A program made the position numbers and the translations under genes. Shown one piece after another: positions 34,301-43,870 of a stretch of DNA of 64,000 nucleotides. The notes beneath the pieces were generated by a model that saw only the letters and a list, made by a program, of their open reading frames with translations, was not told where the DNA came from and made no database searches. Position 1 is the first letter of the stretch. Each line of letters begins with the position of its first letter. Source of the DNA: Sphaerisporangium fuscum (GTDB lineage: Bacteria > Actinomycetota > Actinomycetes > Streptosporangiales > Streptosporangiaceae); assembly GCF_018531465.1 (NCBI RefSeq), contig NZ_JAHDTF010000018.1:124001-188000 (forward strand), in the 5' to 3' direction.

Positions 34301-35299
34301 GTGAACGATCCGGCAAGGAAGACCTATCTCATAACCGGCGGAAGCGGATTCATCGGGTCCCACCTGACCGACTCCCTGCTCGCCCGCGGCGATTCCGTCA
34401 TCATCCTGGACAACCTGTCGACCGGCCGCCTGGCCAACATCGCGCACGTCACCGACCACCCGCGCCTCCAGTTCGTCCAGGGCTCGGTGCTCGACGAGCT
34501 GATCGTGGACGAGCTGGTCCATCGGTGCGACGTCGTCGTGCACCTCGCCGCGGCGGTCGGCGTCAAGCTGATCGTCGAGCACCCGCTGCGGTCGCTGACG
34601 ACCAACATCCGCGGCTCCGAGATCGTCATCGAGGCGGCGCACCGCTACCGGCGCAAGATCCTGATCACCAGCACCAGCGAGATCTACGGGAAGAACGCCA
34701 GCGGACCGCTCTCCGAGACCGCCGAGCGCATCCTCGGCAGCCCGGCCGTCGTCAGGTGGGCCTACAGCACGGCCAAGGCCGTCGACGAGATCCTGGCGAA
34801 CGCCTACCACAAGGAACGCCACCTGCCGACCGTCATCGTGCGGCTGTTCAACACCGTCGGCCCCCGTCAGAGCCCGGCCTACGGGATGGTCATCCCCCGG
34901 CTCATCAGGCAGGCGCTCGGCGGCAGCCCGCTCACCGTCTTCGGCGACGGCACGCAGACGCGCTGCTTCGCGCACGTCGCCGACGTCGTCCAGGCCCTTC
35001 TGATCCTGCTCGACCGCGAGGACGCGGTCGGCCAGACCTTCAACGTCGGCTCCTCCAACGAGATCAGCATCCTGGAACTGGCCAAGATGATCATCGACCT
35101 GACCGGGACGACGAGCGGCATCGAGCACATCCCGTACGCCGAGGCGTACGTGGCCGGCTTCGAGGACATGGCGCGCCGCGTCCCCGACACCTCCAAGCTG
35201 CACGCCCTCACCGGATGGACGCCGCGGCGCTCTCTCCTCGACATCCTGGAGCAGACCATCGCCGAAGCCCGCGACGAGGCGACGGTGTCACTGGGATGA
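34301..35299 (+). CDS. NAD-dependent epimerase/dehydratase, UDP-glucuronate decarboxylase-like
   Basis: This 332-residue extended SDR begins YLITGGSGFIGSHLTDSLL and has STSEIYGKN and YSTAKAVDEILA, the catalytic Ser/Thr-Tyr-Lys residues. RLFNTVGPRQSPAYGMVIPR and FGDGTQTRCFAHVADVV resemble UDP-glucuronate decarboxylase (UXS) and related epimerases. GTG 34301 follows AAGGAGA by 5 nt. It lies 56 bp after the other epimerase and overlaps the WecA-like gene by ATGA. Alternatives are a UDP-sugar 4-epimerase or 4,6-dehydratase; the protein itself does not decide. Confidence 0.82.
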   Translation: MNDPARKTYLITGGSGFIGSHLTDSLLARGDSVIILDNLSTGRLANIAHVTDHPRLQFVQGSVLDELIVDELVHRCDVVVHLAAAVGVKLIVEHPLRSLTTNIRGSEIVIEAAHRYRRKILITSTSEIYGKNASGPLSETAERILGSPAVVRWAYSTAKAVDEILANAYHKERHLPTVIVRLFNTVGPRQSPAYGMVIPRLIRQALGGSPLTVFGDGTQTRCFAHVADVVQALLILLDREDAVGQTFNVGSSNEISILELAKMIIDLTGTTSGIEHIPYAEAYVAGFEDMARRVPDTSKLHALTGWTPRRSLLDILEQTIAEARDEATVSLG

Positions 35300-36333
35300 G
35301 CGCCTCGACGATCCTCCTCGTCGGGCTGACCGGTTTCCTGTTCAGCGCGGCGGCCACCGGGCCGCTCGGGCGGCTCGCGAGGCGCTGGGGCCTCGTCGAC
35401 CGGCCGGGCGGGCACAAGGCGCACGCCCGGGCGGTACCCTACCTGGGCGGCATCGCGATCATGCTCGGCACCGTCGTCCCCGCGATCGCCTGGTTCGGCC
35501 TGCGCGACCACACGATCACCGTGATCGTGTGCGGAGCCGTGGCGGTGTCCCTGCTCGGCCTGATCGACGACGTCGCGCCCCTGTCCCCCCTCACCCGGCT
35601 CGGCGTCGAGTCGGTCGCGGCGACCGGCGTCGTGCTGAGCGGCGTCCGCGTCCCGCTGACGGGCGGATGGGTGGACGCGCCTCTCACGATCCTCTGGATC
35701 GTCGTGATCACCAACTCGTTCAACCTGCTCGACAACGTGGACGGGGCCCTCGGGGCCATCACCATGGGAGGCGCGGCCCTGCTCTCCGCGACCGCCTTCG
35801 CCGACGGCAGGCAGGCGGTCGGCCTGCTGCTGGCCACGCTCTGCTACGCCAGCCTGGGCTTCCTGCCCTACAACTGGTCGCCCGCCAAGGTGTTCATGGG
35901 CGACTCGGGCTCGCTCTTCATCGGGTTCGTCATCGCCTGCTCGACCGCCCTGCTGACGGCGAGCCGGGGCACCGACGCCATCATCGCGAGCCTGCTCCTG
36001 CCCACCTTCGTCGCCACCGTCGACACCGGAGTGGTCCTGCTGTCCCGGGCGAGGGCCGGCCGCCCGCTGCTGCGCGGCGGCACCGACCACCTGTCGCACC
36101 GTCTCCACTCGTTCGGCTTCAGCGTGCGGCTCAGCGCCCTCGCGCTCGCCGGCGCGGCGTGCCTGTCCGGCGCGCTCAACCTGGCGATGGCACTGCACTT
36201 CACATCGCCCCTCGTCACGACGGTCGCGACCGTCACCGCGGCGATCGTGCTCATCGCCGTGCTGCAGAAGGCCCAGCTCCCCGAACCCGGCCGGTCCCTC
36301 GAACCTCCGATCGGCATCAGCGAAAGGCTATGA
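35296..36333 (+). CDS. WecA/TagO-like undecaprenyl-phosphate HexNAc-1-phosphate transferase
   Basis: The 345-residue membrane protein (10-11 segments) belongs to the MraY/WecA family that starts glycan assembly by moving a HexNAc-1-P from UDP to polyprenyl phosphate. The signatures are present: GGHKAHARAVPYLGGIA at the start, GLIDDVAP with the Mg2+ Asp pair, NSFNLLDNVDGA, and VFMGDSGSLFIGF. A GGTDHLSHRLHSFG loop near the end matches the His-rich loop of WecA-type enzymes. It overlaps the preceding epimerase by ATGA and lies 4 bp before the Wzc-like gene. It is the only initiating transferase seen here. Confidence 0.93.
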   Translation: MSASTILLVGLTGFLFSAAATGPLGRLARRWGLVDRPGGHKAHARAVPYLGGIAIMLGTVVPAIAWFGLRDHTITVIVCGAVAVSLLGLIDDVAPLSPLTRLGVESVAATGVVLSGVRVPLTGGWVDAPLTILWIVVITNSFNLLDNVDGALGAITMGGAALLSATAFADGRQAVGLLLATLCYASLGFLPYNWSPAKVFMGDSGSLFIGFVIACSTALLTASRGTDAIIASLLLPTFVATVDTGVVLLSRARAGRPLLRGGTDHLSHRLHSFGFSVRLSALALAGAACLSGALNLAMALHFTSPLVTTVATVTAAIVLIAVLQKAQLPEPGRSLEPPIGISERL

Positions 36334-36337
36334 CCAG

Positions 36338-37720
36338 GTGGACCCGATCTACTACCTCCGGCTCGTGCGCCGGAACTGGGCCCTCACCGTGCTGGCGGTC
36401 CTTCTCTCGGTGGGCATCGCGCTCATCGTGACCGCCAAGACGCCGCCCAAGTACCAGGCGACGATCACCATGCTCGTGTCCGGCCAGGACAAGGAGGGCA
36501 GTCTCACCACCGCCATCCAGGCGGGGGCGCTCTCACAGCAGAGAGTGCAGTCCTACGCCAACCTGCTGTCCAGCCGCCGAGTGGTCGGCCGGATCGCCCA
36601 GGGCGACGAGATAGGGCGCGTCCAGGCGAACATCAAGGCGGAGGCCCTCCCGCTGACCACGCTGCTCAGGGCCACGGTGACGGACGGCGACCCGCGGCGG
36701 GCGGCGCTACTGGCCAACAAGCTGGGCACCACGTTCTCACGGCTGATCGACGAGCTGGAACGCCCCCCACACTCGAGCCGCTCCACCGTGAAGGTCACGG
36801 TGGTGGACCCGGCGACCGTCCCCGACCGGCCGGTCAGCCCGCGGCCGCTGGTCAACATCGTCGTCGCGGTCCTCATCGGCCTGATCATCGCCTTCTCGTC
36901 GTTCGTCCTGCGCGATCGGCTGGACACGACGATCAAGACGAGCGAAGTGCTGCACCAGGTGTCGAAGAGCCCCACCATCGGTGTGATCGGCTTCGAGAAG
37001 GACGCGCGGCAGTATCCCCTGGTGATCCGGGAGGGCGGCCGGTCCACCAGGGCCGAGGCGTTCCGGTCGATCCGCACCAACCTGCAGTTCATCGGAATCG
37101 ACCGTCAGCCGCGCTCGCTGGTCGTCACCAGTGGCCAGGAGGGGGACGGCAAGTCCTCCACCGCCGCCAACCTCGCGATCGTGCTGGCCCAGGCCGGCTG
37201 GCGGGTGCTGGCGGTGGAGGCCGACCTGCGCCGTCCCCAGCTCGCCGACTACCTGGGCCTCGAACGGTCGGCGGGCCTGACCGACGTGCTGATCGGCAGC
37301 GCGAAGCTGGAGGAGGTGACGCAGACGTGGGGTCCGTCCTCGCTCTCGGTGCTCACCAGCGGCAAGATCCCGCCGAACCCCAGTGAGATCCTCGCCTCGC
37401 AGGAGATGCGCACGCTGCTCGCCAGGCTCAGGTCCGAGTACGACATGGTCATCATGGACGCCCCGCCGCTGCTCGCCGTCACCGACGCGGCCGCCCTGGC
37501 AGCCATCTGCGAGGGCACGCTGCTGGTCGCGCGCTACGGGCGGACACGCTCGGAGCACATCGCCCGCGCGACGGAGATGCTGGCGTCGGTCAACGCCCGC
37601 CTGGTCGGCACGGTGCTGAACTTCGTGCCGACCAAGGTGGCGCGCACCTACGGCTACGAGCAGGGGTACGGGTACGAGACCGTCACCAGCGGCCGGCCAT
37701 CGGCCGAGGTGGGGGTGTGA
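36338..37720 (+). CDS. Wzc/CpsCD-type chain-length regulator fused to BY-kinase
   Basis: The 460-residue product joins a Wzz domain (1-190, membrane segments at about 14-33 and 170-192) to a cytoplasmic bacterial tyrosine kinase domain. Walker A is SGQEGDGKSS, Walker A' is VEADLRRPQ and Walker B is MVIMDAPPLL. The C-terminus has a tyrosine cluster, TYGYEQGYGYE (four Tyr in nine residues), the expected autophosphorylation site. Such proteins control length and export of capsule or exopolysaccharide. GTG 36338 starts 4 bp after the WecA-like gene. A matching low-molecular-weight phosphatase gene converges on it with a 38-bp overlap. Confidence 0.9.
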   Translation: MDPIYYLRLVRRNWALTVLAVLLSVGIALIVTAKTPPKYQATITMLVSGQDKEGSLTTAIQAGALSQQRVQSYANLLSSRRVVGRIAQGDEIGRVQANIKAEALPLTTLLRATVTDGDPRRAALLANKLGTTFSRLIDELERPPHSSRSTVKVTVVDPATVPDRPVSPRPLVNIVVAVLIGLIIAFSSFVLRDRLDTTIKTSEVLHQVSKSPTIGVIGFEKDARQYPLVIREGGRSTRAEAFRSIRTNLQFIGIDRQPRSLVVTSGQEGDGKSSTAANLAIVLAQAGWRVLAVEADLRRPQLADYLGLERSAGLTDVLIGSAKLEEVTQTWGPSSLSVLTSGKIPPNPSEILASQEMRTLLARLRSEYDMVIMDAPPLLAVTDAAALAAICEGTLLVARYGRTRSEHIARATEMLASVNARLVGTVLNFVPTKVARTYGYEQGYGYETVTSGRPSAEVGV

Positions 37721-38321
37721 CGGTTCCGGTGAGCAGCGTGGCCGGCGCCCACAGAGCGCCGGCGATCCGCCGGGCGGCCCTCCGGTAGGCCCACGCGGAG
37801 CGCCGGAACGGATCCGGCACATCGGGATCCTCCACCTGGACGAGCCCGCGCCGCCCACGCGCCTCCTCGACGAGCGCGTGGGCTCGCCGTACCGGGTCCC
37901 GGTGACGGAACACGGCCGAGGCCGAGCTGGCCCGGCTGATCACGGCCTCCGACAGGAGGCCGAACTCCACGATCGTGAAGACCCGCCGCGAAGCCTGCGG
38001 GTACCGCGACACCACCTGGGCCCGGTGCGTGCCGGTGGCGGTGAGGACGAGGTCGGCCTCCACCAGCATCCGCGTGGTGAGCGGCCGTGCCGCGAACCCC
38101 TCCGCGTCGGCTCCCATCCTCGTCAGCACCCGCACCGAATGGGGGCTCATCGGCGCCCCCTCCACGGCCTGGGTGCCCGCGCTGCCCACGACGACCGCCG
38201 ACCCCGGCCCGAGCGCGCGGCACAGGAACCGCTCGGCGATGGGCGAGCGGCAGATGTTGCCCGTGCAGACGAACAGGATGCGGAAACGGCGTCCGTCCTC
38301 CAGTGGCCGCGCCTGTCTCAT
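37683..38321 (-). CDS. Low-molecular-weight protein tyrosine phosphatase (Wzb-like)
   Basis: The 212-residue product has the phosphatase P-loop CTGNICRSP (the C-x5-R-S motif) near residue 18, and an acidic DPDVPDPF loop near residue 160 that should carry the general acid Asp. The type acts on phosphotyrosine, in glycan loci usually on Wzc kinases. Its gene overlaps the 3' end of the Wzc-like gene by 38 bp on the opposite strand. The ATG at 38321 is used; a GTG at 38360 would add 13 residues. Length is above the usual 150-170 because of an insert between about 100 and 160. Confidence 0.87.
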   Translation of the reverse strand: MRQARPLEDGRRFRILFVCTGNICRSPIAERFLCRALGPGSAVVVGSAGTQAVEGAPMSPHSVRVLTRMGADAEGFAARPLTTRMLVEADLVLTATGTHRAQVVSRYPQASRRVFTIVEFGLLSEAVISRASSASAVFRHRDPVRRAHALVEEARGRRGLVQVEDPDVPDPFRRSAWAYRRAARRIAGALWAPATLLTGTVTPPPRPMAGRW

Positions 38322-38416
38322 GGCGGCAGAGTATTTCGTCCCGGGGCGGGCGCCGTTCACGACGCACCGCGCTTTAACGTCCCCTGCCGATCACTCGTGG
38401 CCGCCCTGGGAGCGGA

Positions 38417-40168
38417 TCACGGCGCGCAGCCCCGCGGATCCGTCTGTATCCGGGTCCGCTGGGAGCGGGCCAGCGGCTGCACAGGGACCACCGGCGGCCG
38501 GTCGGAGACCGGCTCCAGCAGATCGAGCTCCAGGGTCCTGCTTTGCTTGGGAGCGAGCTCGAGAAGAAGGGAGTAGACGGGATGGGACCGCTCGGACCGG
38601 GTGGAGACCGAGAACGGCTGCCCGTCGAGGCGTACCCCCGTCAGCTTGGCGCCGACACTCGCGTACAGGGACACCCACAGGAGGTTGGAGCCCGCGACGT
38701 GCGGACGGCCGGGCGAGTCGAGCCGTGAGGTGACGTAGCCGGGCAGGGTGCCGTCGGGAACGTTGTTGCTCAGCCCGATCCGCACCTTGCTCACGCGCGA
38801 ACCGGCCCGGCAGGGGCCGAGCTCGTAGTCCAGAGAGCGGTCGAGGTAGTAGTCGAGCTTCCCGCCCGCGGAGTTGTTGACCACCAGCTGCGCGTACGGC
38901 CCCGGCTCCTCCGGCAGTACGCCCCCGACGGGCGTCCGGGCCAGGCGCCGCTCCTCGGCGGCGTGGCGGCTCCACACCTGGATCCGGCGGTCCTCGATCA
39001 TGGCCTTCAGGACGGGCAGCACCCGGGACGGCCGGGTGAAGCTCTCCGGCAGGGCGCCGCTGACGGCCCTGGCGATCCGGATCAGGTACCTCTTGCGGGC
39101 CACGGGGTCGGTGTAGCGGGCGTAGGCGACGCGTTCGGTGAGGTCGACGACGTTCGCCGCCGTCACGTGCTCGCCTCCGGGGAGGGTGACGGGTCCGGTC
39201 AGGCCGAGCAGGTACGACAGGCCCACCGGATCGAGGGCGATGGCGCCGTCCAGACGCCGCCCGGTCTGGCGTTTCCAGAGGTCGGTCCAGGTGGAGGCGG
39301 CGTAGGGGAAGTGCGGGGACAGGTTCGACACCGACAGGATCCTCCCGGCGCTCGGCCCGCCGCTCCTGCGCTGAACCGTCCGGCCAGGGGGACCGGCATC
39401 GATCTCGTTGTTGGCGGCGAGCCGCGTGACCCGGACCTTGCCGTGGTCGGTCTCCAGGATGCCGAACGCGCCCACCAGGCCACCGGTCCCCCGGGCCTCG
39501 GCGTTGGTCTGGAAGGCGAGGAAGAGGCGGCGGGGGCCGTCGATCCCGAGCATCGGGGGCAGCAGGGCCGCGGCGTCCGCCGCGCCGCCGAGCCACTCCT
39601 CCAGCCGGTCGAACTCCGTCAGGGCCGTGGTGCGCGCCTGGTCGACCACCGCGAAGCGGGTATGCGGCGGGGTGGCCGCCAGGCGCGAGCGCGCCCGCCC
39701 GAGGCGGGCGACGGCGCCGTCGAGCTCGGGGGCGGCCTGCCGCATGTCGGCCAGCAGCCGCCGCGCGTCGTCCGGGGAGTCGTCCCGTCCGATCATCACC
39801 TCCATGCCGGCCCGCCGCACGCCGGCCAGCACGTCGGTGAGCTCCGCGGCGCTGTCCGCCAGCGCCCGCACGGTCGTCGCGCCCGGGCCCGCCACCGGCA
39901 GGTGGGTGAGCAGGCCCCAGTCGGGGCCGCCGGTCAGGCGACGCGCCTCGGCCGCATGCCACCGTGCGCTTTCCAGCGTGGAGGCGATGCGGCCGGTGTC
40001 ACGCGCGCTCACCAGAGCGCGCAGATGTGAAAGCTCGTCCCTGGTGGCCTGAAGGTGGTCACGCGCACTCATGCCGAGGTGCGCGGACCACCCTCCTGCC
40101 GAGACCAGCGCGGCGGTCAGGACCAGCGACGCGGTCGTGATCGCCCGGCGACGCCTTCTAACGGGCAC
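38417..40168 (-). CDS. DUF4012 extracytoplasmic protein
   Basis: The 583-residue product has an N-terminal membrane segment or signal anchor (about 8-30, after RRRRR). It is followed by helical sequence to about residue 180 and the DUF4012 core (LAFQTNAEARGTGGLVGAFG, then SNLSPHFPYAASTWTDLW). DUF4012 proteins are found in actinobacterial and Gram-positive glycan loci; their role is not known. Resemblance of the core to LytR-CpsA-Psr ligases has been suggested but is not evident here. GTG 40168 overlaps the LPxTG gene by 11 bp, so the two are probably co-translated. It ends 95 bp from the phosphatase start. Confidence 0.85.
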   Translation of the reverse strand: MPVRRRRRAITTASLVLTAALVSAGGWSAHLGMSARDHLQATRDELSHLRALVSARDTGRIASTLESARWHAAEARRLTGGPDWGLLTHLPVAGPGATTVRALADSAAELTDVLAGVRRAGMEVMIGRDDSPDDARRLLADMRQAAPELDGAVARLGRARSRLAATPPHTRFAVVDQARTTALTEFDRLEEWLGGAADAAALLPPMLGIDGPRRLFLAFQTNAEARGTGGLVGAFGILETDHGKVRVTRLAANNEIDAGPPGRTVQRRSGGPSAGRILSVSNLSPHFPYAASTWTDLWKRQTGRRLDGAIALDPVGLSYLLGLTGPVTLPGGEHVTAANVVDLTERVAYARYTDPVARKRYLIRIARAVSGALPESFTRPSRVLPVLKAMIEDRRIQVWSRHAAEERRLARTPVGGVLPEEPGPYAQLVVNNSAGGKLDYYLDRSLDYELGPCRAGSRVSKVRIGLSNNVPDGTLPGYVTSRLDSPGRPHVAGSNLLWVSLYASVGAKLTGVRLDGQPFSVSTRSERSHPVYSLLLELAPKQSRTLELDLLEPVSDRPPVVPVQPLARSQRTRIQTDPRGCAP

Positions 40169-41150
40169 TGGTGGATCGACGGCGCCGCACGGAGATCAGG
40201 ATTCCCGCGAGGCCGGCCACCAGCAGGCCCCCGCCGATGCCCGCCACCGTCGCGACGGGCGCGCCGGTGAACGGCAGCTGCCGCGCGGCGTGCTTGCCGC
40301 CGAACTCGCCGCCGCCGACCTTCGGACCGTGTTCCTCGCCGTGCTCACCGGGGCCGCCGTGACCGTGCTCGCTGACGCTCCAGTCACCGCCGCCTCCGCC
40401 GCCGTGGTGGCGGTCGGCGTCCTCCTCCCAGCGGATGACCTTGCCACCCTGGATGATCTCGTCGTTGTTGTGGTGCCGCCCGAAGTCGTCCTCCTCAGCC
40501 CTGTGGTGCCGGTTCCGGTCGTTGCGGAAGTCGTCCTCCTCGTGCTCGAACGGCTCGTGGGTGGCGGTCCGCGTCGGCTTCGGGGTGACCGTGACCGTCG
40601 GGGTCACCGTGACCGTCGGGGTCACCGTGACCGTCGGGGTGACCGTGATGGTCGGGACGATGGTCCCCGTGATCGTGATGGTGGGCTTGGCGGTGTGCCC
40701 GCAGTTGCTCCTGGGGCTGACGACGATGTTGCTCGACACCGACACGTTCCCCGCGGCGTCCCTGGCCCTCACGAAGTAGAACGTCGTCACGTCCGGGCTG
40801 TGATGATCGGTGTAGGTGAGCACGTTCCCCTGGACCGTCGCGATGAGCCTGAACGGCACCCCGGACCAGATCTCGTACTGCGTCACACCGATGTTGTCCG
40901 TCGACGCCGTCCACGTCAGCTGGCTCACCCCGCAACCGGGGTCGGTGAGAGTGAGGGTGGGCCTGGTCGGCCGCTCGTGGTCCGGCGGGACGGGCGGATA
41001 GGTCGTGAACGTGACGACGGGCTGCGCGTGAGGGACGACCGGCGGCGCGTGCCCGCCCGCCGCCGCGGCGGAGGCGCCTATGAGACCGGCCCCGGCCCCA
41101 CCGGCGACGGTGGCCGCGAGAATAACAGGTATCGTGTATTTTCCAGGCAT
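40158..41150 (-). CDS. LPxTG cell-wall protein with fibronectin-III-like domain
   Basis: The 330-residue product has a signal peptide (1-31), a fibronectin-III-like region (about 60-150, LTWTASTDNIGVTQYEIW), a Thr/Val/Pro repeat (TVTVTP units, about 160-190), and a His/Glu/Asp/Gly-rich stretch (about 195-285). The sorting signal is LPFTG (292-296), a hydrophobic segment and RRRR. Such proteins are joined to peptidoglycan by sortase; no sortase gene is in the window. GGGGAG lies 6 nt before ATG. The His-rich part could bind metal. It is the first gene of a pair with the DUF4012 gene. Confidence 0.85.
   Translation of the reverse strand: MPGKYTIPVILAATVAGGAGAGLIGASAAAAGGHAPPVVPHAQPVVTFTTYPPVPPDHERPTRPTLTLTDPGCGVSQLTWTASTDNIGVTQYEIWSGVPFRLIATVQGNVLTYTDHHSPDVTTFYFVRARDAAGNVSVSSNIVVSPRSNCGHTAKPTITITGTIVPTITVTPTVTVTPTVTVTPTVTVTPKPTRTATHEPFEHEEDDFRNDRNRHHRAEEDDFGRHHNNDEIIQGGKVIRWEEDADRHHGGGGGGDWSVSEHGHGGPGEHGEEHGPKVGGGEFGGKHAARQLPFTGAPVATVAGIGGGLLVAGLAGILISVRRRRSTSAR
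40582..40655. repeat. 18-bp tandem repeats inside the LPxTG gene
   Basis: About four copies, some imperfect, of a unit close to GTGACCGTCGGGGTCACC occur here. They encode the TVTVTP repeat of the LPxTG protein. Each unit is partly self-complementary. Being a multiple of three, gain or loss of units would keep the frame and change stalk length. Confidence 0.8.
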
Positions 41151-41480
41151 TCAGGACTCCCCGTGGGCCTCGATTCGGGCCATGAGAAAAATCGCCCGGC
41201 AGCCGAGCGACATGTCGACGCACCCGTTATATCCGCTTGCGACAGATGAGCCGCCGCCTGGCGCATGCCCTTTACCGAAACATCGCATACGGATTTTGAA
41301 CAATGGAAAGCCCCCGCCGTGGGAGGGGTGCACGGCGGGGGCTTTTATCTCGGAGGGGGAGCTTTATCGAGAAGTCATATTCTTGGCTGAGCTTCCAGCC
41401 CTAATCACACACTTTCCGGCGAACCGGATATCCACCGGCTCGCCGGATGCCGCCCAGAACGAGGCGGCGGTGTGACGGGG
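41151..41480. other. Intergenic region between the LPxTG gene and the sugar ATPase
   Basis: 330 bp without a supported ORF. It contains the strong hairpin at 41307-41345 and, on the minus strand, the promoter area of the LPxTG-DUF4012 unit (a TTATAT run lies near 41,226). Confidence 0.5.
41307..41345 (-). terminator. Strong intrinsic terminator (15-bp stem)
   Basis: A perfect 15-bp stem (41307-41321 with 41331-41345) closes a 9-nt loop. It lies 136 bp after the minus-strand ATPase stop. The T-run (TTTT) is on the plus-strand side, so it works in both directions in principle; the ATPase is the only gene running into it. Confidence 0.82.
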
Positions 41481-42701
<1,221 letters not shown>

Positions 42702-42734
42702 GACAGTCCTTCGTGCGTCCGGGTGCCGCCGGAG

Positions 42735-42750
42735 GTGGATACGTTTTCAC
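42735..42750. promoter_or_regulatory. Candidate LacI-type operator upstream of the sugar ATPase
   Basis: GTGGATACGTTTTCAC is a 16-bp partial palindrome with a central CG; 6 of 8 positions pair between halves. It lies 34 bp before the ATPase start, where a repressor would block transcription. Central CG with flanking A/T and outer G/C is the LacI-family pattern. Confidence 0.5.
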
Positions 42751-42853
42751 GAATCTCATCTGAAGCGGACATCCGTGTCAAGCCCTTCCGGAATATAGGC
42801 TTCTCAGACTCTTCGGATGCCCTCCTGACACTGGCCTCCGGATGGAATCCATG

Positions 42854-42869
42854 ATGGAATCGTTTCCAT
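42854..42869. promoter_or_regulatory. Candidate LacI-type operator overlapping the lacI-family start
   Basis: ATGGAATCGTTTCCAT is a 16-bp near-perfect palindrome with central CG (7 of 8 positions match between halves). It overlaps the proposed start codon at 42868, which suggests autoregulation. A direct copy of its left half (GATGGAATC) also occurs at 42841. Confidence 0.65.
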
Positions 42870-43866
42870 GATGGTGAGCGGGCAGCGCCGTACGACGATC
42901 AAGGACGTGGCCGAGGCGGCGGAGGTCGGGGTCGCGACCGTGTCGCGCGTGCTGTCCGGGACGGGATCGGCCAGCCCCGCGACCAGGGAGAAGGTGCTGG
43001 CCGCTGCCGCCAGGCTCGACTACCGGCCGAGCGCCCTCGGCAGGAACCTCCGCCGGCAGCGCACCGGCGGCATCGGCCTGCTGGTCCCCGACATCACCGA
43101 CACCTTCTACGCCCGGCTCGCCGACGGGGTCCTCGACTGCGCGCGCTCGGCCGGCGAGCCGGTGATGGTCGGCGTCACCGCCGACGACCCCGAGCGCGAG
43201 GCCGAGCTGATCGGCTCGCTCATCGAGGAGAGCGTGGAGCGGGTGATCGCGGTGCCCTCCGGCGACGGCGAGATGTGGGGGCCGGCGTTCCGGGCCGGGC
43301 TCGGCGTGGTCTTCGCCGAGCGTCCCGTCCAGGGCGGCGACGGCGCGCCCGCCGTGGTCGCCGACGACCGCTCCGGGGTGCGCACCGCCGTCGAGTACCT
43401 CGCCGGGCTCGGGCACCGGCGCATCGCCTTCCTCGCCCGGCACGGCCAGGCCCGGCGCGTGCGCGCCTTCCGGGAGGCGCTCGGCTCGCTCGGGGTGGCG
43501 GTCGACGAGGAGCTGATCGTGCACGCGCGCGCGACCCGCGACTCGGCGTACGCGGCGGCCTCCGGCCTCTTCCAGCACCGCCCCGACCTCACCGCCGTGC
43601 TGGCCGGGAGCAACATCCTCGGCGAGGCCGCCGTCCTCGCCGCCCGGGAGCTCGACCTGCGCCTGCCGCGCGACGTCTCGTTGATCATGTTCGACGACGT
43701 CCCGTGGGCGGAGTTGTGCTCTCCCCCGCTCACGGTCGTGTCGCAGCCGGCCCGCGACATGGGGTACCGCGCCGCCGAGCTGGTGCTGCGCGAGACGCGC
43801 CGGGCGCGGACCGTCACGCTCCCCACCGAACTGGTCGTCAGGGGCAGTTGCGGGCCGCGCCGCTAG
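42868..43866 (+). CDS. LacI-family transcriptional regulator
   Basis: The 332-residue product has an N-terminal helix-turn-helix (TTIKDVAEAAEVGVATVSRVLSG, about residues 9-31) and a hinge helix (YRPSALGRNLRRQ). A periplasmic-binding-like sugar sensor follows (about 65-330; VPDITDTFYARLADGV, DDVPWAELCSPPLT). It is divergent from the sugar-ABC ATPase and two operator-like sites lie between them. Start codons ATG 42868, ATG 42871 and GTG 42874 are all possible; the operator overlaps the first. The inducer sugar is unknown. It ends 4 bp before the convergent peroxidase gene. Confidence 0.92.
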   Translation: MMVSGQRRTTIKDVAEAAEVGVATVSRVLSGTGSASPATREKVLAAAARLDYRPSALGRNLRRQRTGGIGLLVPDITDTFYARLADGVLDCARSAGEPVMVGVTADDPEREAELIGSLIEESVERVIAVPSGDGEMWGPAFRAGLGVVFAERPVQGGDGAPAVVADDRSGVRTAVEYLAGLGHRRIAFLARHGQARRVRAFREALGSLGVAVDEELIVHARATRDSAYAAASGLFQHRPDLTAVLAGSNILGEAAVLAARELDLRLPRDVSLIMFDDVPWAELCSPPLTVVSQPARDMGYRAAELVLRETRRARTVTLPTELVVRGSCGPRR

Positions 43867-43870
43867 CCTT

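Noticed and set aside
40582-40655. CRISPR-like short repeats
   Set aside because: Repeats are directly adjacent without spacers and lie in frame inside a coding region; they encode a TVTVTP stalk.
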